NCBI RefSeq assembly: GCF_023028345.1
Contig: NZ_CP095487.1
Location: 2,976,001 to 3,040,000, forward strand
Length of the DNA stretch: 64,000 nucleotides
Origin: Halorientalis marina
GTDB lineage: Archaea; Halobacteriota; Halobacteria; Halobacteriales; Haloarculaceae
Reading direction: 5' to 3'
Shown here piece by piece: positions 10,052 through 18,691 of this stretch. Position 1 is the first letter of the stretch. Every line of letters begins with the position of its first letter. Below the pieces are notes generated by a model. It had not been told where the DNA came from and made no database searches. It saw nothing but the letters and a program-made list of their open reading frames with translations. A program made the translations under genes and the position numbers.

Positions 10052-10062
10052 GTGTGGCGGCC

Positions 10063-10710
10063 TCACCCCGACGGCGGCGCGAGGTTCTTCATCCCGAAGT
10101 CGGACTGGGGGACGTACCGCTCCGCGAGGCGGGCGAGCGCCCGCGTGCGCCGGATGTCCGCGAGGTTGTGCGCGAGCAGATCGATCCAGTCGCCGGCCTC
10201 GAACGCGGTGACCGCGGCGCCGCTGTCCGCGAACGGGTCGCAGTGGTCGCCGCCGACGAGGTCGTCGTAGACGCCGGGGAGGTCGTTCGTGTCGTCCGTG
10301 TCGAAACGGTCGAACATCGTCATCGTATCCGCGTAGGCGATCTCCCGGAAGGGCCAGTCCGCATCGTGGCGGACACAGGCCCGTCGGAGGAAGGGGAGGT
10401 CGAAGCCGCCGCGCCAGGTCTCGCCGTTGTACGCGGTCAGGTAGTGGCGGTCGTCGTCGAGGCGCTCGGTGGCGAACTCCGCGACCGCGTCGAGCAGTTC
10501 TCTTTCGTCTCCGTGGACGCTCACCTGCACCGTCTCGTCGACCTGTTCTTCGAGGTCGTCGCGCAGTCGCTCGGCGTCGGCCGCGCGGCCGGCGGTGTTG
10601 AGACCGAGCCAGCAGCCCAACCCGAGGGCGAACCCGGCGACGGTGAGGACGGCGTCGTCGCCGAGGCCCGAGGTTTCGATGTCGAACGCGACCGGCGTGA
10701 GGTCACTCAT
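10063..10710 (-). CDS. Predicted 3'-5' exonuclease, RNase H fold (PolB-exo-like)
   Basis: 215 aa. FDIETSGLG (residues 8-16) is the ExoI Asp-x-Glu metal motif of DEDD exonucleases; YNGETWRGGFDLPFLRR is ExoII (N-x3-FD) and a later Asp in FADSGAAVTAF (about residue 155) fits ExoIII. The protein is a lone nuclease domain without polymerase, close to the PolB-exonuclease-related family (DNA_pol_B_exo2). ATG at 10710 is chosen because the nuclease motif follows immediately; the frame is open further upstream but reads like non-coding sequence. It converges with the glycosyltransferase gene with an 11-base gap. Role in DNA repair or RNA trimming is inference. Confidence 0.75.
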   Translation of the reverse strand: MSDLTPVAFDIETSGLGDDAVLTVAGFALGLGCWLGLNTAGRAADAERLRDDLEEQVDETVQVSVHGDERELLDAVAEFATERLDDDRHYLTAYNGETWRGGFDLPFLRRACVRHDADWPFREIAYADTMTMFDRFDTDDTNDLPGVYDDLVGGDHCDPFADSGAAVTAFEAGDWIDLLAHNLADIRRTRALARLAERYVPQSDFGMKNLAPPSG

Positions 10711-10823
10711 ACCTCGTCGTGCGCGATGGTCGGGCGTAAGGCTACCCGGGTGGTTTCCGGAAATTCCAGAAGGGGTCACACGGACTCCGAAGTGCTTCAG
10801 TACCTGGCCCCTGGAGTGGGGCC

Positions 10824-11420
10824 ATGCGCCAGTTCATCGTCATCGGCCACGACGCGCCGACGACGCCCGACTTCGCCCTCGACGCGCTCCCGAGCGAGGC
10901 CGGTCGCCTTGACGTCCTCTGCCGGTGTCTCAATTCGGCGTTCGTCCTCTCACACGGCCTCCGCGAGGACGTGCGCGCCCACCTGGTCCTGCAGGACGAG
11001 TTCACGGTCCACTTCGACGGTGGTGACCTCCGCAATTTCAACCCCGACGAGCGGAGCACGGCCGCGCTCGTCCGGACGGCGCTGGAGCACCGCGAGGAAG
11101 CCGTCGGCCACGTCGCCGCGGAGAGTTCGCCCGGCGTCTCGATCTCCCGGAAAAGCTTCGAGACGGTCGTAGAGGGGGCAGCGGCCGAGGGGACGGTCGT
11201 CCAGCTCCACGCCGACGGCGATCCCGTCACCGCCCTCGACGCGCCGGAGAATCCCGTCTTCGTCCTCTCGGACCACCACGATTTCACCGACGCCGAGGCC
11301 GAACTGCTCGCCGACGCCGCCGACGAGCGCGTCTCGCTGTCGCCCGAGCGCCTGCACGCAGACCACGCCATCACGGTCGCGCACAACTGGCTCGACACCG
11401 ACGGCTTCCGGACCTACTGA
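10824..11420 (+). CDS. trmY: tRNA (pseudouridine(54)-N1)-methyltransferase TrmY
   Basis: 198-aa SPOUT-fold methyltransferase that converts pseudouridine-54 in the T-loop of archaeal tRNAs to N1-methylpseudouridine, the archaeal stand-in for ribothymidine. It begins [17 protein letters not shown], then [18 protein letters not shown] and the C-terminal knot region [16 protein letters not shown] that binds SAM, all as in TrmY. Length and lack of extra domains are standard. It is transcribed away from the exonuclease gene; the intervening 113 bases are the shared divergent promoter region. Confidence 0.93.
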   Translation: MRQFIVIGHDAPTTPDFALDALPSEAGRLDVLCRCLNSAFVLSHGLREDVRAHLVLQDEFTVHFDGGDLRNFNPDERSTAALVRTALEHREEAVGHVAAESSPGVSISRKSFETVVEGAAAEGTVVQLHADGDPVTALDAPENPVFVLSDHHDFTDAEAELLADAADERVSLSPERLHADHAITVAHNWLDTDGFRTY

Positions 11421-11497
11421 TCGGCGCGGTGGGACCGCGGTTACGGCGGCGACCACACGGACAGCACACTTGAGCCTGCGTTCCGTAGCAGGTCGCG

Positions 11498-12928
11498 ATG
11501 TCCGACAGTCCGGCCGCGACCGACGAGCCCCTCGGGTTCCACTCCATCGACGACGAACGTGACGAGCGACTCGCCGTCACCGGCGCGGTGCCGTCGTGGC
11601 TCTCCGGGACGCTCTTCAGGAACGGCCCCGGCACCTTCCGCGTCGGCGAGGACAGCGTCGACCACTGGTTCGACGGCCTGGCAATGGTCCAGCGGTATTC
11701 CTTCGCCGATGGTGCGGTTCACTACCGCAATCGCTTCCTCCGCACCGACGCCTACGCGGCCGCACAGGACGGCGAGTTCGACGGCGGGTTCGCGACCGGC
11801 ACCTCCACCCTCCGGGACCGCCTCTACGACACGCTGTTCGCCGAGCCCTACGACAACACCAACATCATCGTCGAGCGGGTGGGCGAGGAGTACCTCGCGC
11901 TCACCGAGAGCCCCCGCTGGGTCGGGCTGGATCCCGAAACCCTGGCGACGACCGGCCACGTCCAGTACGACGGTCCTGCACCGGCGGGCGACCTCACCTG
12001 TGCCCACTTCCAGTACGACCCCGCCCGGGACACACACGTCACCTTCGACGTGGAGTTCGGGCGACAGAGTCACTACCACGTCTACGAGATGCGGTCGCCG
12101 CGCCGGCGGCAGGTACTCGCCTCGATCCCGGTCGACCGGCCGGCGTATATGCACAGTTTCGCGCTGACGCCGAACTACGTCGTGCTCACGGAGTTTCCCT
12201 TCGACGTGAACCCGCTCGCCTTCTTCAAACCCGGCCGACAGGGACCGTTCGTCGAGAATTTCGACTGGCGGCCGGCGGCGGGGACGCGGGTTCACATCGT
12301 CGACCGGACCGGCGGCGGCGTGGTCGCGACGGCGCGGTCACCGGCCACCTTCGGCTTCCACCACGTCAACGCCTTCGAGGACGACGGTGACATCGTGTTC
12401 GACCTCGAAACCGTCCCGGACGCGGCGGCCATCGAGACGCTCTCGCTCGCTGCGCTCCGGGCCGGCGACCTCGACGCCTTCGGCGGCCGCCTGCACCGCT
12501 ACCGGATCGTCGACCCGGAGGGGACGGCTCGCGTCGAACGCCGCCTGCTCTACGGTGGCGGCACGGCCCTCCCGACGGTCTCGCCCGACGTGTGGCTCGA
12601 CCGTCACCGGTACGTCTACTCGCAGGGCACCGACCAGCCGGTCACCGAGTGGCCGACGGCCGTCCGGAAGATCGACACCGAGACCGGCGACGTGGTCGAG
12701 TACGACGACACCGGCGACCACTTCAGCGAACCCATCTTCGTCCCGCGGCCGGACGGCGACCGCGAGGACGACGGCGTCGTCCTGACCGTCGCACTCGACA
12801 CCGGGGCCGACCGCTCCGTCCTCGTCGTCCTCGACGGCGAGACGATGACGGAACGCGCCCGCGCGCCGCTGCCCCACGCCGTCCCGTTCGACTTCCACGG
12901 GCGGTACTTTCCGGAGCTAACGGTCTGA
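11498..12928 (+). CDS. Carotenoid oxygenase (RPE65/CCD family)
   Basis: 476-aa seven-bladed propeller dioxygenase, Fe(II)-dependent, that cleaves double bonds in carotenoids or related polyenes. N-terminal signature SWLSGTLFRNGPGTFRVG is diagnostic. Four iron-ligand histidines are placed as expected: CAHFQYDP, YMHSFALTPNYVVL, FGFHHVNAFED and the C-terminal FDFHGRYFPEL. No signal peptide is seen, so it acts in the cytoplasm or at the membrane face. Haloarchaea make retinal with Brp/Blh, so this enzyme may yield apocarotenoids or retinal by a second route; the product is not readable. Confidence 0.9.
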   Translation: MSDSPAATDEPLGFHSIDDERDERLAVTGAVPSWLSGTLFRNGPGTFRVGEDSVDHWFDGLAMVQRYSFADGAVHYRNRFLRTDAYAAAQDGEFDGGFATGTSTLRDRLYDTLFAEPYDNTNIIVERVGEEYLALTESPRWVGLDPETLATTGHVQYDGPAPAGDLTCAHFQYDPARDTHVTFDVEFGRQSHYHVYEMRSPRRRQVLASIPVDRPAYMHSFALTPNYVVLTEFPFDVNPLAFFKPGRQGPFVENFDWRPAAGTRVHIVDRTGGGVVATARSPATFGFHHVNAFEDDGDIVFDLETVPDAAAIETLSLAALRAGDLDAFGGRLHRYRIVDPEGTARVERRLLYGGGTALPTVSPDVWLDRHRYVYSQGTDQPVTEWPTAVRKIDTETGDVVEYDDTGDHFSEPIFVPRPDGDREDDGVVLTVALDTGADRSVLVVLDGETMTERARAPLPHAVPFDFHGRYFPELTV

Positions 12929-12938
12929 GGAGTGCAGA

Positions 12939-13451
12939 TCACTCCCCGATCCCGACGAACTCCACCTCGTCGGCGTCGGTGTCGATGACGGCGACGCTGC
13001 GGTTCTCCGCGGGCACGGTCGGGAAGTGCGCGCCGGGGTTGACGACCGTCGTGCCGTCCTCCTCGCGCTCCTCGGCGACGTGGAAGTGGCCGTAGCAGAC
13101 GTAGTCGTACTCGCCGGACCGTGCGCGGGCGTTGACCTCGTCGATACCCTGGTCGCCGTGGAGCATGTGGACGGTCGAGCCGTCGAACTCCAGGGTGGCG
13201 AAACGGCCGTGGAGGTGGCTCCGGTCGTTCATGCCGTCGATGGTCTGCTCCAGCCCGTCGCGCTCGCCGTCGTTGTTGCCCAGTACGCCGTGGACGGCGA
13301 AGTCGTGGCCCTCGAACGCCGAGAGGAGCGGCGGGGCGATGAAGTCGCCACAGTGGCAGACGGTCTCGATGTCGCGGTCGGCGAACTCGGCGGCGATGGC
13401 TTCCGCGGCGGCGTAGTTGTCGTGGGTGTCGGAGACGATGCCGATGTGCAT
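12939..13451 (-). CDS. YfcE/MJ0936-type metallophosphoesterase
   Basis: 170-aa calcineurin-like phosphodiesterase. All metal-ligand motifs are present in order: GIVSDTHDN, CHCGDF, LGNNDG, MLHGDQG and CYGHFH. This small stand-alone family hydrolyses simple phosphodiesters with Mn or Ni. The ATG at 13451 gives the conserved MHIGIVSDTHDN beginning. It converges with the carotenoid oxygenase, 10 bases apart. The natural substrate of the family is unsettled. Confidence 0.9.
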   Translation of the reverse strand: MHIGIVSDTHDNYAAAEAIAAEFADRDIETVCHCGDFIAPPLLSAFEGHDFAVHGVLGNNDGERDGLEQTIDGMNDRSHLHGRFATLEFDGSTVHMLHGDQGIDEVNARARSGEYDYVCYGHFHVAEEREEDGTTVVNPGAHFPTVPAENRSVAVIDTDADEVEFVGIGE

Positions 13452-13581
13452 ATCCGAGGACACGGCGCGGGGACCCAAAAGCGTCAGTGGCGCGGCCCGC
13501 TCCCGCCGGCCGTGAGTCGTCTTTCCGAGTCGGAAACTCCCCGTCCGGGCTTAAGTAGTGGCACGAAGAAGCCCGGGCACG

Positions 13582-14385
13582 ATGGCAGCTATCGACGCCG
13601 CCGCCCTGACGAAACGCTACGGGTCGACGACGGCGGTCGACGAACTGGACCTCGCGGTCCCCGAAGGCGTCGTCTACGGCTTCCTGGGGCCCAACGGCGC
13701 GGGCAAGACGACGACGATGCGGATGCTCACCGCGCTGACGCGGCCGACCAGCGGGACCGCCAGCGTCGCCGGCGCCCCGGTCACCGACCGCCAACGACTC
13801 ATCGAACGCATCGGCTACCTCCCCGAGGAGCCGCCGCTGTACGACGAACTCACCGCCCGCGAGCAGTTGACCTACGTGGCCGGCCTCCGTGACCTCCCCG
13901 CGGACCGGACCGAGGAGCGAATCGAGACGCAACTGGACCGGCTTGACCTGCTCGACGACGCGGACACGCGAATCGACGCCTACTCGAAGGGGATGCGACA
14001 GAAGACGGCGTTCGTCCAGGCGCTCCTCCACGACCCCGACGTGCTCTTCCTGGACGAGCCGACCAGCGGCCTCGACCCGCGGGCCGCCCGGACCATCCGG
14101 GAGCTGATCGACGAACGCGCCGCCCGCGGGACGACGGTCTTCCTCTCGACGCACATCCTCCCAGTCGTCGAGGAACACGCAGACACCGTGGGCGTCCTCT
14201 CCGACGGTCGGCTGGTCGCGGAGGGGGCGCCCGACGACCTCACCCGGCAGGCCGAGGCGGAGTCGGACCGCACCCTGGAGGACGTCTTCCTCGAAGTGAC
14301 CAGCGAGGACCCCGCCGAGGACGCCGCCGGCGGCGCGGTCGGCGGGGGTGCCGGCCCCGCCACGGAGGGGTCGCCCGATGCCTGA
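13582..14385 (+). CDS. ABC transporter ATP-binding protein
   Basis: 267-aa ATPase of an ABC-2 type exporter. Walker A GPNGAGKTTT, Q-loop region GYLPEEPPLYDELT, signature YSKGMRQKTA, Walker B VLFLDEPTSGLDP and switch His (STHIL) are intact. It ends in a Gly/Ala-rich acidic tail. ATG at 13582 follows a likely promoter (GGGCTTAAGTAG, about 30 bases upstream). Its last 8 bases overlap the permease start, so the two are co-translated. Such pairs export lipids, polysaccharides, drugs or small peptides; cargo unknown. Confidence 0.93.
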   Translation: MAAIDAAALTKRYGSTTAVDELDLAVPEGVVYGFLGPNGAGKTTTMRMLTALTRPTSGTASVAGAPVTDRQRLIERIGYLPEEPPLYDELTAREQLTYVAGLRDLPADRTEERIETQLDRLDLLDDADTRIDAYSKGMRQKTAFVQALLHDPDVLFLDEPTSGLDPRAARTIRELIDERAARGTTVFLSTHILPVVEEHADTVGVLSDGRLVAEGAPDDLTRQAEAESDRTLEDVFLEVTSEDPAEDAAGGAVGGGAGPATEGSPDA

Positions 14386-16123
14386 GCCGAACTGGTCGCG
14401 CCACGGGTTGGCAATTGGGCGACAAGAGTTCCGCCGCACCGTGCGGTCCCTGCGCGGCGACTCGACCCGGCTCGTCCTCATGGGCTTCGTCGCCCTCTTT
14501 TTCGGGTCGGTGACGCTCCTCGGGACGTGGCTGGTGCTTCGCTTCGCTGACGGGCTCGGTCCGGTGTCGCTCACCGATGGTATCCGGGGCTCCATCGCGC
14601 TCCAGTGGCTCTTCGCGGTCTTCATCTTCGCACAGCGGGCCGGCTCGCGCCACGACCGCATCGACAGCGAACCGCTCGTGCTGACGACGGTCTCGGTCCG
14701 GTCGGTCACGATCGGCATCGTCACCGCGGAGGTCGCTCGTGCGCTCGCGTACATCGGCATCCCCATCGCCCTCCTCGGCGGCGCGTTCGTGTACGCGACC
14801 GCCTCGCCGCTGATGGTCCCCTTCCTCGCCCTCGCGGTGGTCCTCTCGATCGCGACGGCGGCGGTACTGGGCTACGCACTCGGGCTGGCCGCGAACCTCC
14901 TCGTCGCCCGCGTCCGGTTCGTGGCGCGGCACAAGTCCGCCCTGGCCGTCGTGGTCGTGATCGTCTTCTTCGGGGCGTACTTCGGCGCCCAGAACCTCGT
15001 CGCCGACGGCGCGATGGCACTCCTCGGACTCGCGCCGTTCGCGTGGTTCGTCGACCTCGCGCTTTTGGGCTCGCCGGTGGTCGTCTCGGTCCCGCGGGCC
15101 GCCGTCGCGGCCGTCGGCGGCGTCGCCTGGCTCGCCGGCTGTGGTCTCGTCGTCGAACGCCTCGCGACCGCCTACTGGTTCGGCGACTCCGTGCGAAACG
15201 AGGTCGCCGAAGCGCAGGCCCGCGTCGACGCCGACGGTGCGCGCGACCCGCTGGCCGCCGCCGTCCGCCCGCTCCGGTTCCCCGCGGTCGCCCGGCCCAC
15301 GCGCCGGGTCGCACAACGGGCCGTCGTCGTCGCGCGCCGGAACCCCTCGCGGCTCTCCTTTCTCCTCTTCCCGCTGATCTTCGCCGGCTCGTACCTCTAC
15401 GGCGCGGCGGAGGCCGGCGGCCTCCCCGAGTCGCTCGCCGTCGCCGTCCCGCTGTTGGTCCCCTGGCTCGCCGGCGGCACCTTCGGCCTCAACCCCTTCG
15501 GCGACGAGGGCGCGGTCCTGCCCGCGACGCTCGTCTCCCTGCCCAGCGGCCGCCAGTACGCCGCCGGACTCGCGCTCCCGGGCCTCCTCCTCGGACTCCC
15601 CCTCACCGTCGCCCTCACGGCCGTGGCCGGCGTCGTCGCCCCGGTCCCGCCGGTCGAGGTCGGCCTGCTGGTCGCCGCCGGCGCGGTCCTCGCGGTCGCG
15701 GCCGTGGTCCTCGCGCCTGCGGTCGGGATGACGTTCCCGCGGTACGACCCGATCCAGGTCCGGAGCGACCGCGAGGTGGTCCCCCCGAGCCTGAGCGCGG
15801 TCGCGCTCTACACGCTCGCGCTCGGCCTTACCGGCGGCGTCGCGATCACCGCGGCCGTTTCCCCCGCGACGCTCCGCAACACCCTCTCGCTCGTCGTCGG
15901 CTTCCTCCTCCCCGTCCCCTTCGGCCTGCTCGCGGACGCGGGACTGGGGCCGGCCGGCGGCGTCGCGTCGTGGCTCTCGGGCGTCGGCGCGGAGATCGGT
16001 GCGCTCCCGCTCACGCCCGTCCACTGGGGCGGTTACGCGCTGGGGCTCCTCGCTGCCGTCCTGCTCGCCGGCTGGTCCGCGCGGGCCGTCGTCCGGCGGT
16101 TCGAGGGCTACACCTACGGGTGA
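14378..16123 (+). CDS. ABC-2 type exporter permease
   Basis: 581-aa membrane partner of the overlapping ATPase. Hydrophobic stretches are spaced along the whole length (for example VLMGFVALFFGSVTLLGTWL, LAVVVVIVFFGAYFGAQNL, ALPGLLLGLPLTVALTAVAG), consistent with 12 or more membrane helices. The N-terminal cytosolic segment (RHGLAIGRQEFRRTVRSLRG) and a mid-protein basic segment (RRVAQRAVVVARRNPSRLSF) look like two half-permeases fused. No solute-binding protein is next to it, which argues for export. Start ATG 14378 is fixed by the 8-base overlap. Confidence 0.85.
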   Translation: MPEPNWSRHGLAIGRQEFRRTVRSLRGDSTRLVLMGFVALFFGSVTLLGTWLVLRFADGLGPVSLTDGIRGSIALQWLFAVFIFAQRAGSRHDRIDSEPLVLTTVSVRSVTIGIVTAEVARALAYIGIPIALLGGAFVYATASPLMVPFLALAVVLSIATAAVLGYALGLAANLLVARVRFVARHKSALAVVVVIVFFGAYFGAQNLVADGAMALLGLAPFAWFVDLALLGSPVVVSVPRAAVAAVGGVAWLAGCGLVVERLATAYWFGDSVRNEVAEAQARVDADGARDPLAAAVRPLRFPAVARPTRRVAQRAVVVARRNPSRLSFLLFPLIFAGSYLYGAAEAGGLPESLAVAVPLLVPWLAGGTFGLNPFGDEGAVLPATLVSLPSGRQYAAGLALPGLLLGLPLTVALTAVAGVVAPVPPVEVGLLVAAGAVLAVAAVVLAPAVGMTFPRYDPIQVRSDREVVPPSLSAVALYTLALGLTGGVAITAAVSPATLRNTLSLVVGFLLPVPFGLLADAGLGPAGGVASWLSGVGAEIGALPLTPVHWGGYALGLLAAVLLAGWSARAVVRRFEGYTYG

Positions 16124-16194
16124 GTCCCGCCCGACGCGGCCGGGGTTTCGCAACCGTTAAAACCGGGCCTCGCCAAAACCCGAGTGCACCAAGC

Positions 16195-16267
16195 GGGCCG
16201 GTGGGGTAGCTTGGTATCCTTCGGCCTTCGGGTGGCCGTAACCGCGATTCGAATTCGCGCCGGCCCA
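16195..16267 (+). tRNA. tRNA-Pro (anticodon CGG)
   Basis: 73 nt folding into a full cloverleaf: acceptor GGGCCGG/CCGGCCC, anticodon stem CGGCC/GGCCG around the loop TTCGGGT (anticodon CGG, reads CCG), T-stem CGCGA/TCGCG with loop TTCGAAT, discriminator A. No intron and no encoded CCA. An AT-rich TTAAAA at about 16156 sits at a suitable distance for the TATA box, and CTTTT follows the gene. The last 15 nt plus 9 flanking bases recur at 16395-16418. Confidence 0.95.
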
Positions 16268-16418
16268 CTTTTCCACGACACCACAACCGCGAGCGACAGC
16301 GAGCGGTCCGTGTCGTGTGAAAATGGGGCCAAGCGAATTCGAGCAGGGAAGTCGCAGCGCGAACGAAGTGAGCGACCGTCTTCCAGTGTTCGACATTCGC
16401 GCCGGCCCACTTTTCCAC
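16253..16418 (+). repeat. 24-bp direct repeat of the tRNA-Pro 3' end (att-like)
   Basis: ATTCGCGCCGGCCCACTTTT plus CCAC occurs at 16253-16276 (last 15 nt of the tRNA and 9 nt of flank) and again, identical, at 16395-16418, enclosing 118 bases with no gene. An inverted, imperfect copy (CGAATTCGC shared, then diverged) lies at 16317-16342, and CACGACAC/GTGTCGTG (16273-16280/16311-16318) can pair. This is the form left by integration at a tRNA 3' end; the enclosed stretch would be a fossil remnant. Tandem duplication is the alternative. Confidence 0.7.
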
Positions 16419-16450
16419 ACCGCTCACCGACGAGCGAAGCAGCAGCCCAC

Positions 16451-16966
16451 TCACTCGAAGAGGTCGTCGTGGCGCTGTGCGAGGTTCGTGTAGTCGCCGG
16501 AGTGGTAGGCCTCGAACACGGCGTCGGGGTCGATACTGGTCTCCTCGAGCGGCGTGACCGAGGCGGGCATCCCGCGGACGAACGACCGTGGTGGGACCTC
16601 GTAGCCCGCCGGGACGACCGTCCCGGTGGCGACGATGCTCCCCGCACCGATACTGGCGTCGGTGACGGTCGAATTGAAGCCGACGATGGTCTTGTCGCCG
16701 ACGACAGTGTCGTTGAGGACCGCGCCGTGCCCGACCATCACGTCCGCGCCGAGTTCGGAGGCGTGGAGCACGGCGTTGTCGCCGACGTGGGACTGGTGGC
16801 CGACGACGACCGGCCCGACGTCACCCCGGAGGACGACGCCCGGCCAGACGCTCGCGTTCGCCTCGATGGTCACGTCTCCCACCACCGTCGCCTCGCGGCT
16901 GACGTGGGCGTACCCGTCGACGTCCGGTTTCGTTCCCTCGAACGCGTACTCTCTGCTGTCTGGCAT
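16451..16966 (-). CDS. Gamma carbonic anhydrase-like hexapeptide protein
   Basis: 171-aa left-handed beta-helix protein with repeated [LIV]-G-x4 turns (ATVVGDVTIEANASVWPGVV, GDNAVLHASELGADVMVGHG, DTVVGDKTIVGFNSTV). Metal-ligand histidines match the gamma-class/YrdA pattern: VVVGHQSHVGDNAVLH and VMVGHGAVL. Gamma-class enzymes are trimers; many YrdA-like members bind zinc but have weak or no proven anhydrase activity. ATG at 16966 starts MPDSREYAFEG; a longer frame upstream lacks homology-like content. Confidence 0.85.
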   Translation of the reverse strand: MPDSREYAFEGTKPDVDGYAHVSREATVVGDVTIEANASVWPGVVLRGDVGPVVVGHQSHVGDNAVLHASELGADVMVGHGAVLNDTVVGDKTIVGFNSTVTDASIGAGSIVATGTVVPAGYEVPPRSFVRGMPASVTPLEETSIDPDAVFEAYHSGDYTNLAQRHDDLFE

Positions 16967-17095
16967 GTGTGAACACTGAACGCGAGCGGTCAAAACGGTG
17001 GGGGGACGCTCGCGGCAGGAGCGGTCCGATCACCGTCGCACCGGGTCCGAGAGACATCGGGAAAGGTAAGCCGGAGGGCCGGGAACCACCGCGCG

Positions 17096-17806
17096 ATGAG
17101 ACTCGCACGCGCGGAGACGCCGGACGGCATCGTCGAGGGCGAGTACGTCGACGGGACCCTCGAAACCGACGACGGGAGCTACGAGATCGGCGACGACGCG
17201 ACCCTGCTCGCGCCCTGTGACCCGGACGCCCTCTTCTGCGTGGGACGCAACTTCGGCGAGAAGGTCGACCAGATGGACTACGAGGTCCCGGACGTCCCGG
17301 ACTGGTTCATCAAGCCGCCACACAGCCTGCACCCGCCGGAGACGCCCATTCCCTACCCCGAGTGGACCGACGAACTGACCTACGCCGGCGAACTCGCCGC
17401 GGTCGTCGACGAGCGCTGTCACGACATCACCGAGGACGAGGTCGACGACGTCCTCCGCGGGTACACGGTCCTCAACGACATGGACGCGCTGGACCAGGAG
17501 CGCCGCACCGCGCGGAAGGCCTTCGACGGCTCCGGCCCGCTCGGCCCGTGGATCGAGACAGACTACGAACCGGTCGGCAAGGAGATGGAGACCCACATCA
17601 ACGGGGAGCGCCGCCAGCACGACAATACGGAAAACATGTTCAACAAGCCCCGCGAGACGGTCGCCTTCCTCTCGGAGCGGTACACGTTCCGCCCCGGCGA
17701 CGTGATCTCCTTCGGTTCGCCCGCGAACCCCGGCCTCGTCGAACCCGGCGACGAGATCGAAATCCGCTACGAGGGCATCGGTACGCTCCGGAACACGGTC
17801 GAGTGA
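17096..17806 (+). CDS. Fumarylacetoacetate hydrolase family protein
   Basis: 236-aa FAH-fold enzyme cleaving C-C bonds of 2,4-diketo acids or decarboxylating/tautomerising related acids with Mg or Mn. The family core ALFCVGRNFGEK, FIKPPHSL, TYAGELAAVVDERCH (metal-site Glu), VLNDMDALDQERR, FDGSGPLGPW and DVISFGSPANPGLVEPGDEIEIR-type ending are in order. The N-terminal small domain (RLARAETPDGIVEGEYVDG) is present. Members act in aromatic or sugar-acid catabolism; no pathway partners lie nearby. Confidence 0.9.
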   Translation: MRLARAETPDGIVEGEYVDGTLETDDGSYEIGDDATLLAPCDPDALFCVGRNFGEKVDQMDYEVPDVPDWFIKPPHSLHPPETPIPYPEWTDELTYAGELAAVVDERCHDITEDEVDDVLRGYTVLNDMDALDQERRTARKAFDGSGPLGPWIETDYEPVGKEMETHINGERRQHDNTENMFNKPRETVAFLSERYTFRPGDVISFGSPANPGLVEPGDEIEIRYEGIGTLRNTVE

Positions 17807-17815
17807 GCGGCCGAT

Positions 17816-18523
17816 TCAGGCCTCGCTTCCCTCGCCGAAGTTCCCGCGGTCGAGGGTCCAGTCGTACTCGTCGTAGGCCAGCGATGGCGTCGCGTCCGGC
17901 GGGATGCAGTCGAACTCGCGGAGGAGTTCGAGAATCCCCCGTTTCCCGCCGAAGTCGCCACGAAACCAGAGCAGCGTGCGCGGCACGGTGACCGTCTCGG
18001 TCGCCGGGTCGTACGCGACTTCGCTCCCCAGGTACGAGGCGGTCGCGAGGTCGAGTTCCTCGTCGATGCTCCCGGCGGTGTAGGCGGCGATGGGTGGGCA
18101 ACTGGCTGCGCCGCAGTTCAGCGCGAAGTGGATGCGGGGGTCGCGCTCGCTCGGTTGCATCCGGCGGACGAACGCGCTCCGGGTCGGCCACGGGACGTAC
18201 CCCAGCCCCCAGCGGTGGTAGCTACGCCGGAGGATACCGTGTTCCACGTCGTCGAGGCGCAACCGCCGGCCCGCGACGGGGACGACCTCGCGGCGGAAGA
18301 AGCGGTGTTTGTCGTACCGGTCGGGGTTCCGTGCGAGTTCGAGCTGGGTGACGGCGTTGTAGACGTTGAGCCAGAACGCCAACGCAGCGGCGTCGTCGGT
18401 CGTGGCCGCGTCGAGAACGCCCGCGTCGAGGTCCCGGAGGGCACGCTCCAGGTCCGTCGTCGGCTCACCGAGCTTGACCGCACGCAGGAGGTCGCGTGAG
18501 AGCCCCACCGGGTCCGCGCTCAT
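17816..18523 (-). CDS. DUF547 domain-containing protein
   Basis: 235 aa. The conserved DUF547 core is visible: FWLNVYNAVTQLEL, DDVEHGILRR, DPRIHFALNCGAASCPPIAAY and RTLLWFRGDFGGKRGILEL. The Cys-Gly-Ala-x-Ser-Cys-Pro-Pro element and flanking His suggest a papain-like catalytic centre, but no activity is established for the family. No signal peptide is seen. Ends 9 bases after the convergent FAH gene. Confidence 0.85.
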   Translation of the reverse strand: MSADPVGLSRDLLRAVKLGEPTTDLERALRDLDAGVLDAATTDDAAALAFWLNVYNAVTQLELARNPDRYDKHRFFRREVVPVAGRRLRLDDVEHGILRRSYHRWGLGYVPWPTRSAFVRRMQPSERDPRIHFALNCGAASCPPIAAYTAGSIDEELDLATASYLGSEVAYDPATETVTVPRTLLWFRGDFGGKRGILELLREFDCIPPDATPSLAYDEYDWTLDRGNFGEGSEA

Positions 18524-18691
18524 CGACGGGCAGTCGGGCCGCCAGCGACAAAAGGGTCCGACGCTCGTGTTCGGCGGTCGTCAGACCGCGCCCGTGACAG
18601 CCGCGGTGACCGAACCGGCAGCCGGCGGGTGCCGACGACGGGGTCGGCGACTGTCCCGCTGTCGTCGCGTGTCACTCGCCATCGACCCGCG

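Noticed and set aside
16395..16418. Second tRNA gene at the repeat
   Set aside because: Only the last 15 nt of tRNA-Pro recur; no acceptor 5' strand, D-arm or anticodon arm is present.
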